NCBI RefSeq assembly: GCF_000802155.2
Contig: NZ_JQGJ02000003.1
Span: 372,001 to 436,000 of the forward strand
Origin: Pseudomonas frederiksbergensis
Lineage (GTDB): Bacteria > Pseudomonadota > Gammaproteobacteria > Pseudomonadales > Pseudomonadaceae
Direction of reading: 5' to 3'
Length of the DNA stretch: 64,000 nt
Of the stretch, positions 47,362 through 58,189 are shown piece after piece. A program made the translations under genes and the position numbers. Under the pieces are notes generated by a model, which saw only the letters and a list, made by a program, of their open reading frames with translations, had not been told where the DNA came from and made no database searches. Position 1 is the first letter of the stretch. Every line of letters begins with the position of its first letter.

Positions 47362-48027
47362 ATGTCGCGTCACCTTTTTTTACTTCTTTGCATGGTTTTC
47401 CCCGTGGCCCAGGCCACCGAAAAAACCAACGCAAACGACGCCCGGGACCTGGCCTACAGTCTGGGCGCGAGCCTGGGGGAACGCCTGCGCCGAGACGTGC
47501 CCGACCTGGAGATCCAAGCCTTGGTCGAGGGCCTGCAACAGGCTTACCTGGGCAAGCCGCTGGCGTTGGAGGATGAACGCATCGAACGCATCCTGGCCGA
47601 ACACCAGGCGCAGTTGACGGCGCAAGCGGCACCCGCCCAGGACGTAGCGGCGCTAAAGACCGAGCAGAAATTTCTCAGCGATGAGAAAGGCCGGCCTGGT
47701 GTCCAGCAGTTGCCGGACGGCATCCTGCTGACCGAACTAAAGCCAGGCAGTGGCGCGAAAGCCGGCCCCCACGGCAAAGTCCAAGTGTTGTATGTCGGTC
47801 GGTTGCCGGACGGCACCGTGTTCGATTCCAACCATCAGGCGCAGTGGTTCAACCTTGATAGCGTGATCGATGGCTGGCGCAGCGCACTGCCGCAGATGCC
47901 GGTAGGCGCGAAGTGGCGACTGGTGATTCCTTCAGCCCTGGCCTATGGCGCCGAAGGTGCCGGAGACGTGATCCCGCCTTTCACGCCCCTGGTCTTTGAA
48001 ATCGAACTGCTGGGCGCGGCGACCTGA
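47362..48027 (+). CDS. FKBP-type peptidyl-prolyl isomerase, periplasmic
   Basis: A 221-residue protein with a signal peptide (MSRHLFLLLCMVFPVAQA) and the FkpA/Mip arrangement: an N-terminal helical dimerisation domain (ARDLAYSLGASLGERLRRDV, about 25-110) and a C-terminal FKBP domain (KVQVLYVGRLPDGTVFDSNH ... RLVIPSALAYGAEGAG, about 120-220). It folds periplasmic proteins. It is divergent from algP and convergent with algQ, ending in a shared terminator. Confidence 0.92.
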   Translation: MSRHLFLLLCMVFPVAQATEKTNANDARDLAYSLGASLGERLRRDVPDLEIQALVEGLQQAYLGKPLALEDERIERILAEHQAQLTAQAAPAQDVAALKTEQKFLSDEKGRPGVQQLPDGILLTELKPGSGAKAGPHGKVQVLYVGRLPDGTVFDSNHQAQWFNLDSVIDGWRSALPQMPVGAKWRLVIPSALAYGAEGAGDVIPPFTPLVFEIELLGAAT

Positions 48028-48040
48028 CGGGCACAAACGA

Positions 48041-48067
48041 AAAACGGCGCGCAATGCGCACCGTTTT
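48041..48067. terminator. Bidirectional terminator between the FKBP gene and algQ
   Basis: AAAACGG ... CCGTTTT stem continued by a GC-rich inner stem (GCGC / GCGC) around AAT, with A and T tracts on the two sides. Confidence 0.85.
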
Positions 48068-48084
48068 CTGTCGAGAAAGTTGGC

Positions 48085-48543
48085 TCAGGCCTGGACCGCA
48101 GCTTCTTCCTTGTGAGCGTTGTGCAGGACTTCGATCAGGCAATCTTCCAGTTCGAAACGTTCGTGCAACAAGCCGCCCAACTCCTTGAATTTTTCCGCTA
48201 CGCATTTGCCCTCATCGCACAGGTCATTGAAGGCCAGCAGCTTCTCGGTGATGACATCGATGCGCGGATAAATCGTGTCGGCCAGTTCCAGGCCGCGCTT
48301 GTCGTTGAAGGCCTTGGCCTCGCCCGTCAGTTGCTCGTAGATCTCGAAATGACCGGCGGATACATAGTCCACCAGCACACCGCAAAACTCCTGCAGGGGC
48401 TTGCGGCTTTCACTCAGTGCCTCAGGCTTGTCGCCAAGCGCATCATAGGCTCGAACCAGTTCATGACGCTCCTGCAACCAGCGGTCGATCAGCAGATGCA
48501 CCCCACCCCAGCGTTCCTGAGCATTCTGACAACTTTCGAGCAT
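48085..48543 (-). CDS. algQ: Anti-RNA polymerase sigma-70 factor AlgQ (Rsd family)
   Basis: A 152-residue all-helical protein: [20 protein letters not shown] at the N-terminus and [20 protein letters not shown] are the Rsd/AlgQ signature. AlgQ binds region 4 of sigma70 and in P. aeruginosa promotes alginate and siderophore gene expression. It shares a bidirectional terminator with the FKBP gene. Confidence 0.95.
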   Translation of the reverse strand: MLESCQNAQERWGGVHLLIDRWLQERHELVRAYDALGDKPEALSESRKPLQEFCGVLVDYVSAGHFEIYEQLTGEAKAFNDKRGLELADTIYPRIDVITEKLLAFNDLCDEGKCVAEKFKELGGLLHERFELEDCLIEVLHNAHKEEAAVQA

Positions 48544-48721
48544 GGTGATTTCTTCCCTTCTGAGTCACGCCCCTCGCCGTCTGAAACATACGCCTGAATG
48601 ATCAGGAGCAAGGCAGACACAACATGATCGAGTGGCATGATTCCAATGATACGTGCGGGCCAGATTATGCCCGCGCGACAACTGCTTCAAGGTACGCAGG
48701 AGATAAAGTTCATACAAGTGT

Positions 48722-49264
48722 TTAATCCAGCGCCCGGACAAACTGCGACGTCTTGCCGCTGAATGGCCCTACCAGGGCATCCCAGGCCAGGCGCAGCAGC
48801 AGGTAAGTCATCGAAACAGCAACAGCCAGAAAAAACAGCAGGCTCCATTCGGGAATGCTCAGATCAAACAGGGTCCAGGTCACTGTCGCGCAGTCGATCA
48901 AGCCATTGGCAACATGACGCATGGCGTGCCACCACGAGTCCGCGCCTCTCAGGTGAGTGACGCAGTCAGGTAGAAGCTCCACCGAATCGGTTTGCGCCAG
49001 GACATTGCGCCACGCCAGCACCAACCCGCCCGAAGCAAAAGCCCCACCCATCGCAGCATATATAACGCTGCCTTTTTGACCAGGGCCATGCACGCAGGCC
49101 GCCAGGCAGCTCATAAAGAACAGCATCAGGCACAACCGCTGCAAGATGCACAGACTGCAGGGGGAAAGGCCGACCACATATTCCAGGTAACTGGCAATGC
49201 CAATAGCCAGGGCTGCGGCGATGGAAGCCATGAGAAACAAGAAGCGTGAGCTGGCCAAAGACAT
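48722..49264 (-). CDS. Disulfide bond formation protein B (DsbB family)
   Basis: A 180-residue inner-membrane protein with four membrane segments and both essential cysteine pairs: C36-x-x-C39 (SPCSLCILQR) and C101/C125 (LLPDCVTH; LIDCATVTW). It passes electrons from DsbA to quinone. The position next to algQ matches the second DsbB (DsbH) of P. aeruginosa. The 250 bases upstream carry no gene that I can see. Confidence 0.93.
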   Translation of the reverse strand: MSLASSRFLFLMASIAAALAIGIASYLEYVVGLSPCSLCILQRLCLMLFFMSCLAACVHGPGQKGSVIYAAMGGAFASGGLVLAWRNVLAQTDSVELLPDCVTHLRGADSWWHAMRHVANGLIDCATVTWTLFDLSIPEWSLLFFLAVAVSMTYLLLRLAWDALVGPFSGKTSQFVRALD

Positions 49265-49529
49265 GGCGAATCCGTAACAGAAGAGACAGGCTGTAACGGT
49301 AGAGGAAAGCCCTCGGGCCTTTCAAGGCAGCCCCACGCAGACACTTCACCTGGGATGTAGCGAATTCCCGACAGGCATAAGGGGATTTAGCTCAGTCCGC
49401 TGTAGGACTTTACTGAAGGAATAATCAAAACCCCAAAACCGGGCCGGGATCCACAACCGTTTGCCTCAAGAATATCCGGCCGCTGCGGCGAAGGACCCAC
49501 ACCGACCTCAACACTTGCTGATCACTGTC

Positions 49530-50777
49530 TCAAGTCGTCAGGACCTGTGGCGAAACCGGTAAGGGCGCGGCCAGAAGACGTTCATCCAGCAACCCCAACC
49601 CCTCCTGGAACAGTTGGTTACTACGCTCGGCATCCCCCAATTGCGCCAGCAGCCGCGCCAGTTCGGCGCAAGCCTCAGGGTTGCGCTGCATGCGCAAGCT
49701 GCTTTCCAGATAATCCCTCGCCTTGCCCCACAGGCTGTTTTGCAGGCACAGGCGTCCCAGCGTCAAGAGCAGGCCAGGATCATCCGGATGTTCCTTGAGC
49801 CAGCCCTCAGCCACTTGCAATTGCCGGATCGGATCAGCACCGCGGACCAGGCCATACAAGCGCGCCAAGTGGCTATCGTAATTTCGCTTGAGCGCGGCGC
49901 GCAGCACCTCTTCGGCCTCGACCTGGGCGCCCAACTGCCGAAGCTGCTCGGCATAAGCCAATACCAGTGCCGGCTCCTGGCGCTGGGCGGAGGTCAATTG
50001 CTGCCATGCGCGGTTGAGCGATTGCAAACCGACGCTGCCATCGGCTTCGCGGTGAGCTACCAGGGTGAGGTTTTCACCCCAGGCGCGACGCTCCAGCTCT
50101 GCCAGTTCAGCGGCAGGCAGGACCTTGTCCTTGCGCAACTCGGGCAACAGTCGGATCACCGCGGACCAATCCCCACGCTGCTGATGCAAACGTTGCAGCT
50201 GGCGCAAGGCCTGGGCGTTATGAGGGTGGCGTTCATGCATGGCTTGCAGCGTACTCAACGCACCGTCGGTATCGCCCCGGTCCATTTGCAACTGCGCGTG
50301 CGTCAGCGCGATCGCAAGCTCCGCCTGGGGCTGACGCTCCAAGGCGCGCTCCAGCAAACTATCGCTCTGGTCGTACAGGCCCTGCTCATTGGCCGCGCGG
50401 GCGGCTCCAAGGTAATACAGCAACGGCTGGCGTTCGGCTTCGGCGGCGCGGTGCAAATGCCGCTGGGCACTGGCCCACCGTCCTTCGGCCAGGTCCAACT
50501 GGCCGTGCTCGATCGCGACCTGGACACGACGACTGCGGTTGCGCCGCGACCATGGGTTGACGACGCCGGTGGAAGTGGTCACCAGTCGGATCAACGCGCT
50601 TATGCCCCGCCACAGCAGCCAGAGCACTGCAATCAATGCCAGCGTAACCCATAGCCCGGCCTCGTAGCGGAAGTTCTTGTACGCCACCAACACGTAACCC
50701 GAATGCTCGGCGATCGCCACGCCCAGCACGGCGGCGACGGCGATGACCACGAATAGAATCACGTAGAGGCGCTTCAT
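49530..50777 (-). CDS. hemY: Heme biosynthesis protein HemY (TPR membrane protein)
   Basis: A 415-residue protein with two N-terminal membrane segments (about 3-60: [38 protein letters not shown]) and a cytoplasmic or periplasmic TPR region (about 85-400, for example WASAQRHLHRAAEAERQPLL). Despite its name it is not protoporphyrinogen oxidase; its exact role in heme synthesis is unclear. It overlaps hemDX by four bases and ends the heme operon. Confidence 0.93.
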   Translation of the reverse strand: MKRLYVILFVVIAVAAVLGVAIAEHSGYVLVAYKNFRYEAGLWVTLALIAVLWLLWRGISALIRLVTTSTGVVNPWSRRNRSRRVQVAIEHGQLDLAEGRWASAQRHLHRAAEAERQPLLYYLGAARAANEQGLYDQSDSLLERALERQPQAELAIALTHAQLQMDRGDTDGALSTLQAMHERHPHNAQALRQLQRLHQQRGDWSAVIRLLPELRKDKVLPAAELAELERRAWGENLTLVAHREADGSVGLQSLNRAWQQLTSAQRQEPALVLAYAEQLRQLGAQVEAEEVLRAALKRNYDSHLARLYGLVRGADPIRQLQVAEGWLKEHPDDPGLLLTLGRLCLQNSLWGKARDYLESSLRMQRNPEACAELARLLAQLGDAERSNQLFQEGLGLLDERLLAAPLPVSPQVLTT

Positions 50778-52693
50778 GGCGTGGCCTCCTGCTCGCCTGC
50801 CTTGGGCATTGGCTTGACCGATTCTTCGGCATTCACGTTGCGGCGCTCAAGGTAGGCCTGGACGGCGCTGAGACTGCCTGCCAGGTCCGGCGTGACCACG
50901 GTCACCGGCATCTTGCCCAGCTCAACGACTCGTTCCAGCATGATCTTGCTTTGGGGGTTGTCCTGGTTGAAGTTGTTCTTGAGGACATCCCGGGCTTCGG
51001 CCAGTGCCTGGGTGTATACCGGAGCCTGGCCGTTGAGGGCAGCCCATTGCGCCTGCTCCAGTGCCAGGCTCAGCGCCAGGCGCACCTGCATCAAGCTCTG
51101 GCCGGCCAGGAGCGGACGGACATTTTCATCGGCATTGAAATCGATGCGGATGTAGCGCGAGATCTGATCCCACCACTGCGCCCACCGGCTTGCCCCATCG
51201 CCATCGGCGGTCAGCCCGAGCAGGGATTCACCACGATCCTTGTATTCGGGAGCGATCTCCGACAACTGCAGGACCTGGTCACGCAGGGCGCCCAACTGGA
51301 GGAACAGGCCGGTGCGATCCGGCTGCTCCGTGCTGCGCAACGCAGCGAGAGTCTTGGCCAGTTGTTCGCGGGCAGCGAAGGAACCGGGATCGTTTTGCTC
51401 GCGCAGGATTTCATCCGCGCCCTGCACCAGTGCCTGGGCACTGCTGATGTCCTGCAGGGCAGACAGTCGCAGACTGGCCAGGCGCAGCAAGTGCTCGGCT
51501 TCGGCCAGGCGCCAGTCCTTGCGGCTGGCACCGAGCACGGTTTCCAGGCGCTGGTTCAGGCGCTGCTGGTCACCTTGCAGTTGAGCGACCTGACGCCGCC
51601 GCTCTTCCAGCTCTTGAGCCGGAGGCAGTTGTTCCAGGCGTTCACTCAGGCGCTGCTCGTTGAGCTTGAGGTTCTGCGCCTGGTCATTGAGTGCCTGGAC
51701 CTGGGTGGCCTGCTGCTGGGTGTTGGCTTGCAGATGACGCAATTGCCAAACGCCCCACCCACCCACGGCCACGCCGGCAGCGCCCAACAATAAAGCGACA
51801 ATCGCCAGTCCGTTTCCGCGACGCGGCGCGACCGGGGCCGAGGCCGAGGCGTCTACCGGAACATCGATCGCTGGCTGGTCTTGATCTTTTGGCAAGGCTG
51901 TTTCGCTCACGTATCCATCCTTTGCATTAGAAAACGGCACGGATTGTTCCCGTAAAGCCGCCAGCAAAGCCGCGGCACTGGCGCCACGGCAATCCACAAC
52001 TGTCCGGGCCCCGGCGGCACGCGCCATCTCGGCGACCCTGGGGCTTGGCACAAACAAGGGTAGCCGCGCCAGGGCGGCCCACGCATCACCGGCCAGCCGG
52101 TGCAGATGCTCGAAGCTCTGCCCACTGCTGACCACCAGCGCGTTCAAGCGTTCCGCTTCGACCTTCGCCGGTAATTCACCTTCGGCATAGTTCGGCAAGC
52201 CGCGACGGTACAGCTCCAGGTAATCGACACTAGCACCTTGCTCACGCAAACGCTCTGCCAGCAAACCGCGACCACCCTCTCCACGCACAATCAAGACACG
52301 TGGCTCAGGCCGGTCGATAGCCTGGCGCAACGTTGCCAGCTCAAGCAAGGCTTCGCTGTCATCGCCGTCATCAGGGTAAGAAACGCGGAGGCCGGCGTCG
52401 GCAAGAATCTGCCCGGTCGCAGCGCCCACGCTGAACCATGGCTGGTCAGGAAGACGCGGCCAATATTGGCGCAGCAACTCCACGCACAAGCGTGCCGCAG
52501 GCTTGCTCACCACGATCACCGCGCAGTACTGATCCACGGCCTTGAGCTTGGCTCGCTCGGATTCAGGCAGGGGGATCGGCGTGATATCCAGCAGCGGCAG
52601 GCTGCTGCCATATACCCCCGCCTCTGCCAGGACAGCCGCCAGCGCAGACGACTCTTGCGCCGGCCGGGTCAGCAGCAGGCGCCATCCCGTCAC
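50774..52693 (-). CDS. hemD: Uroporphyrinogen-III synthase HemD fused to HemX
   Basis: A single 639-codon frame. Residues 1-258 are HemD ([54 protein letters not shown]), which cyclises hydroxymethylbilane to uroporphyrinogen III. Residues 262-639 are HemX: a membrane segment (about 295-320, [20 protein letters not shown]), a coiled coil (about 325-385) and a helical periplasmic domain. No stop separates them. At codon 262 a GTG (51910) is preceded by AAGGAT, matching the start of separate HemX proteins, so free HemX may also be made. The start overlaps hemC by four bases, and hemY follows with four. Confidence 0.93.
   Translation of the reverse strand: MTGWRLLLTRPAQESSALAAVLAEAGVYGSSLPLLDITPIPLPESERAKLKAVDQYCAVIVVSKPAARLCVELLRQYWPRLPDQPWFSVGAATGQILADAGLRVSYPDDGDDSEALLELATLRQAIDRPEPRVLIVRGEGGRGLLAERLREQGASVDYLELYRRGLPNYAEGELPAKVEAERLNALVVSSGQSFEHLHRLAGDAWAALARLPLFVPSPRVAEMARAAGARTVVDCRGASAAALLAALREQSVPFSNAKDGYVSETALPKDQDQPAIDVPVDASASAPVAPRRGNGLAIVALLLGAAGVAVGGWGVWQLRHLQANTQQQATQVQALNDQAQNLKLNEQRLSERLEQLPPAQELEERRRQVAQLQGDQQRLNQRLETVLGASRKDWRLAEAEHLLRLASLRLSALQDISSAQALVQGADEILREQNDPGSFAAREQLAKTLAALRSTEQPDRTGLFLQLGALRDQVLQLSEIAPEYKDRGESLLGLTADGDGASRWAQWWDQISRYIRIDFNADENVRPLLAGQSLMQVRLALSLALEQAQWAALNGQAPVYTQALAEARDVLKNNFNQDNPQSKIMLERVVELGKMPVTVVTPDLAGSLSAVQAYLERRNVNAEESVKPMPKAGEQEATP
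51908..51922 (-). promoter_or_regulatory. Internal ribosome binding site and GTG start for HemX
   Basis: On the minus strand AAGGATGGATACGTG gives a Shine-Dalgarno AAGGA about eight bases before GTG 51910, in frame with HemX ([13 protein letters not shown]). It would allow HemX to be made alone as well as fused. Confidence 0.6.
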
Positions 52694-53631
52694 GCGTGGC
52701 CTGCCTCGCCGTAGACCTTCTTGAGGATGTCGTCGGCCCCTTGGCCCAGCAGATCCTCGGCGACGCGCACACCCAATGCCTCGGCATCGCGACGCGGCGC
52801 CCGCGCCTCGGCGCTGAGCAGTTTTCCACCACTCGGGTCGCCCACCAGGCCGCGCAACCAGACTTGCTCACCTTCAAGGACGGCGTAGCAGGCAATCGGC
52901 ACCTGGCAGCCTCCGTTCAAATGCTTGTTGAGGGCGCGCTCGGCGAAGACTCGAGTGGCCGTGTCTTCGTGGTGCAGCGGCGCCAGCAGGGCATGGATCT
53001 CGCTGTCAGCGCTACGGCACTCGATGCCCACCGCCCCCTGTCCGCCGGCGGGCAGGCTGTCGTCGACGCTGATGGCCGAGGTGATGCGATCTTCGAAACC
53101 CAGGCGGATCAAGCCCGCGGCGGCGAGGATAATAGCGTCGTATTCGCCGGCATCGAGCTTGGCCAGGCGCGTATTGACGTTGCCACGCAGGAAACGGATC
53201 TGCAGATCGGGACGACGAGTCAGCAGCTGCGCCTGGCGGCGCAGGCTCGACGTGCCCACCACGCTCCGGGCAGGCAGCGCGTCAAGGCTGGAGAATGTAT
53301 TGGAGACGAATGCATCGCGCGGGTCTTCCCGCTCACAGATGCAAAAAAGGCCCAGGCCTTCGGGGAAGTCCATGGGCACGTCTTTCATCGAATGCACGGC
53401 GATGTCGGCTTCGTTGTCCAGCAAGGCTGTCTCCAGCTCCTTGACGAACAAGCCCTTGCCACCGATTTTCGACAGTGGCGAGTCCAGCAGCTTGTCGCCG
53501 CGACTGACCATGGGCACCAGCGTCACGACCAGGCCCGGATGGGCCGTTTCGAGGCGGGCTTTGACGTATTCGGCCTGCCAGAGGGCCAAGGCACTTTTAC
53601 GGGTGGCGATGCGGATCTCGCGAGGGGACAT
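52690..53631 (-). CDS. hemC: Hydroxymethylbilane synthase (porphobilinogen deaminase)
   Basis: A 313-residue enzyme that links four porphobilinogens into hydroxymethylbilane. The dipyrromethane cofactor cysteine is C242 ([13 protein letters not shown]), and arginine-rich catalytic segments are [17 protein letters not shown] and [10 protein letters not shown]. It is the first of the overlapping hemC-hemDX-hemY genes and lies 126 bases after algR. Confidence 0.97.
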   Translation of the reverse strand: MSPREIRIATRKSALALWQAEYVKARLETAHPGLVVTLVPMVSRGDKLLDSPLSKIGGKGLFVKELETALLDNEADIAVHSMKDVPMDFPEGLGLFCICEREDPRDAFVSNTFSSLDALPARSVVGTSSLRRQAQLLTRRPDLQIRFLRGNVNTRLAKLDAGEYDAIILAAAGLIRLGFEDRITSAISVDDSLPAGGQGAVGIECRSADSEIHALLAPLHHEDTATRVFAERALNKHLNGGCQVPIACYAVLEGEQVWLRGLVGDPSGGKLLSAEARAPRRDAEALGVRVAEDLLGQGADDILKKVYGEAGHA

Positions 53632-53757
53632 GGATCAATCCGTACTTAAAAGATACGGCAGATAATAACAGCTCAGCCAAATCCGCTTTGACTTGAATCA
53701 CGACCCCGCGGCCTCCCTGGCCCCCAACCCTGGAAATGGAACGCCTGATGGCGGGCG

Positions 53758-54504
53758 CTAGAGCTGCTGCATCATCTTGCGGACGCCCGCTACATGCCGT
53801 CGGCTGACGATCAGCGCATCACCATTGAGCCCCTTGAGGTACAGCTGGAAATGTCCAAGGGGCGTACGTTGCAAGCGCTCGATACGCTCGCGGGCCACCA
53901 GGGCATTGCGGTGGATGCGCACGAACCGCTCGCCGAATTCGTCTTCCAGGGCCTTGAGTGGCTCGTCCAGCAACACTTCGCCACTTTCGTGGCGCAAGGT
54001 CACGTACTTGTGGTCGGCAATGAAATAGACGACCTGGTTCAGGGGTATCAGCTCGATGCCCTTGCGGGTCCGCGCGCTGATATGGCTGCGCGGGCCGCTG
54101 CCGCTTTCGGCGGCCGGACGGGTGAGCGCCGCCAATTGCGTGCGATTCGGCCGCTCAGCCTTGCGCAGTGCCTCTTCCAGCGCCTCGACCGCGACGGGCT
54201 TGAGCAAATAGCCCACGGCACCGGCCTGCAGGACCTCGGGGGGAAAGTCATCCCGAGTGGTACAAAACACCACCGCTGGAGGTGACTCGCGCTCGCAGAG
54301 CCTTGCCGCGACTTGCAACCCGTCGAGGCCGGGCATGCGAATGTCGAGCAGCACGATATCCGGCTTGTGGCTGTCGATAAGGGCCAATGCCTCTTCGCCA
54401 TTGGTGGCGCTCGGCTCCAGGACACTGTAACCCTCGAGTTCGCCGAGCAGTCGGCTCAGGCGCTCGCGGGCCAGTGGTTCGTCATCAACGATCAGGACAT
54501 TCAT
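53758..54504 (-). CDS. algR: Response regulator AlgR (LytTR DNA-binding type)
   Basis: A 248-residue regulator with an intact receiver domain (D7, D8 acidic pocket; phospho-acceptor D54 in IVLLDIRMPGLDG; K102 in YLLKPVAV) and a C-terminal LytTR domain (about 145-245: IPLNQVVYFIADHKYVTLRH; RFVRIHRNALVARERIERLQ). In P. aeruginosa AlgR controls alginate, twitching motility and rhamnolipids. The sensor FimS/AlgZ, encoded directly upstream there, is missing here. ATG 54504 is fixed by the family N-terminus. Confidence 0.95.
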   Translation of the reverse strand: MNVLIVDDEPLARERLSRLLGELEGYSVLEPSATNGEEALALIDSHKPDIVLLDIRMPGLDGLQVAARLCERESPPAVVFCTTRDDFPPEVLQAGAVGYLLKPVAVEALEEALRKAERPNRTQLAALTRPAAESGSGPRSHISARTRKGIELIPLNQVVYFIADHKYVTLRHESGEVLLDEPLKALEDEFGERFVRIHRNALVARERIERLQRTPLGHFQLYLKGLNGDALIVSRRHVAGVRKMMQQL

Positions 54505-54967
54505 ATTGCGCTGGATTCCTGCGTGAGTCTCGCACAAGGATAGCGTAGACAGGGGAAGTGACATCCGTCACCGCGATCCACGCTAAGACTGGTCCGAGGG
54601 CCAAAAAGTGCCGCGAGGCGGTTGTCTATCTTTACCAGCGCTTGCCGACCGATGCTCGAGGCCTGTTGTCGCACAGCGTCGCCACAGGGTTTGTTAAGAC
54701 TCGATCTGACCAATATGAGCACCCCCCTTTATTTGGTGCGTCCGATGCGTCCAGGATGAAAAACCAAAGCCCTACCGTCCACTGTAGACGGTTGCCACGA
54801 CGATATTGCTCAATCGAAAAATATCGTTGCGCGAAAAAGCCTTCTGGATCCCTGGCATTTGCGGCAAAAAACCTGCCGACCAGTGCCAGCGCCAGCCCCG
54901 GCAACCCTGTTATCATCCGGGGCAGCCTTTAACCGCTACCTTTTTCCAGCCGATCACGAGCGAATTC
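54505..54967. other. Intergenic region between algR and argH, without the expected sensor kinase gene
   Basis: 463 bases between divergent algR and argH starts. I find no segment resembling a histidine kinase and no convincing gene; the short open frames have atypical composition for this genome. A -10-like TATCCT lies about 40 bases before algR. The argH leader is T-rich just before the ATG. Confidence 0.75.
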
Positions 54968-56362
<1,395 letters not shown>

Positions 56363-56374
56363 AGCCTGAAGCAT

Positions 56375-56462
56375 CGCGAGCAAGCTCGCCCCACATCGGA
56401 TCTTCGTGCTCACCCCATCGTGGGCTGACTCAAGATCTGAAATGGGAGCGCGCCTGCTCGCG
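56375..56462. repeat. REPIN of the CGCGAGC type after argH
   Basis: CGCGAGCAAGCTCGCCCCAC at 56375 and the inverted TGGGAGCGCGCCTGCTCGCG ending at 56462 flank a spacer with its own hairpin. It lies between convergent argH and the GST gene. Confidence 0.8.
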
Positions 56463-56488
56463 AAGGCGCCCCCAAAAGCGCAAGAAAT

Positions 56489-57148
56489 CTACTTCCTGGC
56501 GGAAATCTTAGCCAAAAACGCCGGCATCTCTGCCTCCCTGTCCGCCGCTATCCGTTGCACATGCGGATTCTGCCCCAGCAGTTCCATCAAGGCCTTCGCC
56601 TTCGGCATATCAGCCAGCAAATCGATATCGAACACCTTCTTGCCCACCTGCAAGGCCAGCGAAAGGCTGTAGTAGAAATACAGGTCAGCGAGACTCAGGC
56701 TGTCGCCCGCCACGTAAGGCGAAAACTTGCCATGCCGATCGAGCGAAGCGAACCCCAACAGCAATTCGGCCTTGGATTTTTCCTTGATGGCATCAGCCAC
56801 AGGCATGCCGAAAAACGCTTCCGGGTAACAGGCACGCCCAGGCAGCTCGATGTACAGCTCGATTTCCCGGCACAAGGCCAATACCTGGGCACGCTCGAAC
56901 GGGTCCGCAGGCAACAGGGCCTTGCCCGGCTGGGTTTGCTCGATGTATTCGAGAATCACGCTGGTCTCGTTGATGAAACCCTGCTCGGTCTTCAGCACCG
57001 GCACCTTGCCGCGCGGGCTGATGGCCAACGCTTCCGGAGTCTGGGCGCCGAAGAACTGGACCTCTTCGAAAGGCACCCCTTTCTCCAGCAACGCCAGCTT
57101 GACCATGTTGTAATAATTGCTGACAGAAAAACCATAAAGCTTGAGCAT
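56489..57148 (-). CDS. Glutathione S-transferase family protein
   Basis: A 219-residue soluble GST. The thioredoxin-like N-terminal domain (about 1-80) has GKVPVLKTEQGFINETSVILEYIE with the cis-proline and the ET glutathione-contacting pair; the helical C-terminal domain (about 90-215) has GDSLSLADLYFYYSLS. The catalytic position near the N-terminus reads FSVSNYYNMVK, so serine or tyrosine chemistry is likely. The substrate is not known. Confidence 0.92.
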   Translation of the reverse strand: MLKLYGFSVSNYYNMVKLALLEKGVPFEEVQFFGAQTPEALAISPRGKVPVLKTEQGFINETSVILEYIEQTQPGKALLPADPFERAQVLALCREIELYIELPGRACYPEAFFGMPVADAIKEKSKAELLLGFASLDRHGKFSPYVAGDSLSLADLYFYYSLSLALQVGKKVFDIDLLADMPKAKALMELLGQNPHVQRIAADREAEMPAFLAKISARK

Positions 57149-57272
57149 TCCATAGCCTCCAGGCCGTGCGGGGTTGGCAGCCTTGGGTTATAGACCGCCA
57201 AGGTGTTTCGCGCCAGGCGCATCACGCCCCTGAATGCAGGTAAACTGGCGCCCTTTCCTACAGGAGCCTGCC

Positions 57273-57557
57273 ATGAGCGAGCCCATCGACATCGACAACG
57301 ACGAAGAAGAATTCGTCGAGAACACGCTGATCCAGGCCATCGAGAACCAGATCGAAAGCGATAATCCACCAGCGGCCAAGGCCACGTTCAACAAATTGAC
57401 CCTGGTGGGGTATGAGCGTGAAGAAATCCTCAACCTGATGGCCCACGTGCTGGCGGTGGAAATCGACGCGATCCTGGAAGAAGACCGTCCGTTCAATACC
57501 GAATGGTACGAAGGTGCGCTGCGCGCCCTGCCCGAGTTGCCACCGGAAATGAACTGA
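57273..57557 (+). CDS. Conserved hypothetical small acidic protein
   Basis: A 94-residue protein, strongly acidic at the N-terminus (IDIDNDEEEFVENTLIQAIE) and helical later (YEREEILNLMAHVLAVEIDA). ATG 57273 follows a CAGGAG site at ideal distance, and codon use matches its neighbours. I recognise it as a Pseudomonas conserved protein without a known role. Confidence 0.8.
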   Translation: MSEPIDIDNDEEEFVENTLIQAIENQIESDNPPAAKATFNKLTLVGYEREEILNLMAHVLAVEIDAILEEDRPFNTEWYEGALRALPELPPEMN

Positions 57558-57566
57558 ACCGCTCTT

Positions 57567-57659
57567 GTGGCGAGGGCGCTTAATCCGGCTGGACCGCGAC
57601 GCGCTCCCGAAATGCTCACGGCTGCCGCGCACTCGGGCGGGAGCAAGCTCCCTCGCCAC
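57567..57659. repeat. REPIN of the GTGGCGAGG type
   Basis: GTGGCGAGGGCGCTTAATCC at 57567 and the inverted GCGGGAGCAAGCTCCCTCGC copy, ending with CAC at 57659, enclose about 50 bases. It lies between two small same-strand genes. Confidence 0.8.
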
Positions 57660-57768
57660 GGAGCACCGTCCTAAACAAAAAAGCATGACATTGAGACTGG
57701 ACAGCTCGGCCAAGTGCGCTCACCTTAGTGACGCTGTCGTCCAAATTCCTAGAAAGTCTGGAGTCCTT

Positions 57769-58014
57769 ATGTCGCTTACCCCTGAGCTGGTTGCCGAACT
57801 GGAAATCCTTGCACTCTTCAACCTGGACAGTTCCCAGGAAGGCCTGAAAATCCATCAGACCGCTGCCCCCAAAGCCATCGCCGCTGCCCAACGCCTGTTT
57901 GACAAAGAACTCATCACCCAACCCGATGGCGGTTACCTGACCAGCCTGGGCCGTGATGCCGCACAGAATGTGCAAACCGTCCTGACGATCCTCAGCGTGC
58001 AAGAAGCCGCCTGA
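57769..58014 (+). CDS. TIGR02647 family small DNA-binding-like protein
   Basis: An 81-residue protein: MSLTPELVAELEILALFNLD, then a helix-turn-helix-like APKAIAAAQRLFDKELITQP and DGGYLTSLGRDAAQNVQ, resembling a winged-helix remnant. It matches the TIGR02647 family found in Pseudomonas. GGAGTCCTT precedes the ATG. No established function. Confidence 0.82.
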   Translation: MSLTPELVAELEILALFNLDSSQEGLKIHQTAAPKAIAAAQRLFDKELITQPDGGYLTSLGRDAAQNVQTVLTILSVQEAA

Positions 58015-58189
58015 TTCTCTCCTCGCCCACGGAAGTCCCTGCATCGGGATTTCCGCAGGCGCACAGGCTCTTTCGTAAAAAATCCTGACGTCACCATCAT
58101 TTTCAGCTTAAGAATTCCACGACTCGGGCGCTAACCTGCCATCACTTGTGCTTTCCCACGTTCGACGCCGCGAGCCGGTTTGAGCTGAC

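Noticed and set aside
49382..49440. tRNA-like start GGGGATTTAGCTCAGT in the gap upstream of the dsbB gene
   Set aside because: No T-arm consensus, no anticodon stem and no acceptor pairing follow; the resemblance is confined to the D-arm region.
54632..54916. 94-codon frame between algR and argH considered as an algZ/fimS remnant
   Set aside because: It contains no kinase motif, and its residues do not resemble the membrane or HisKA parts of FimS.
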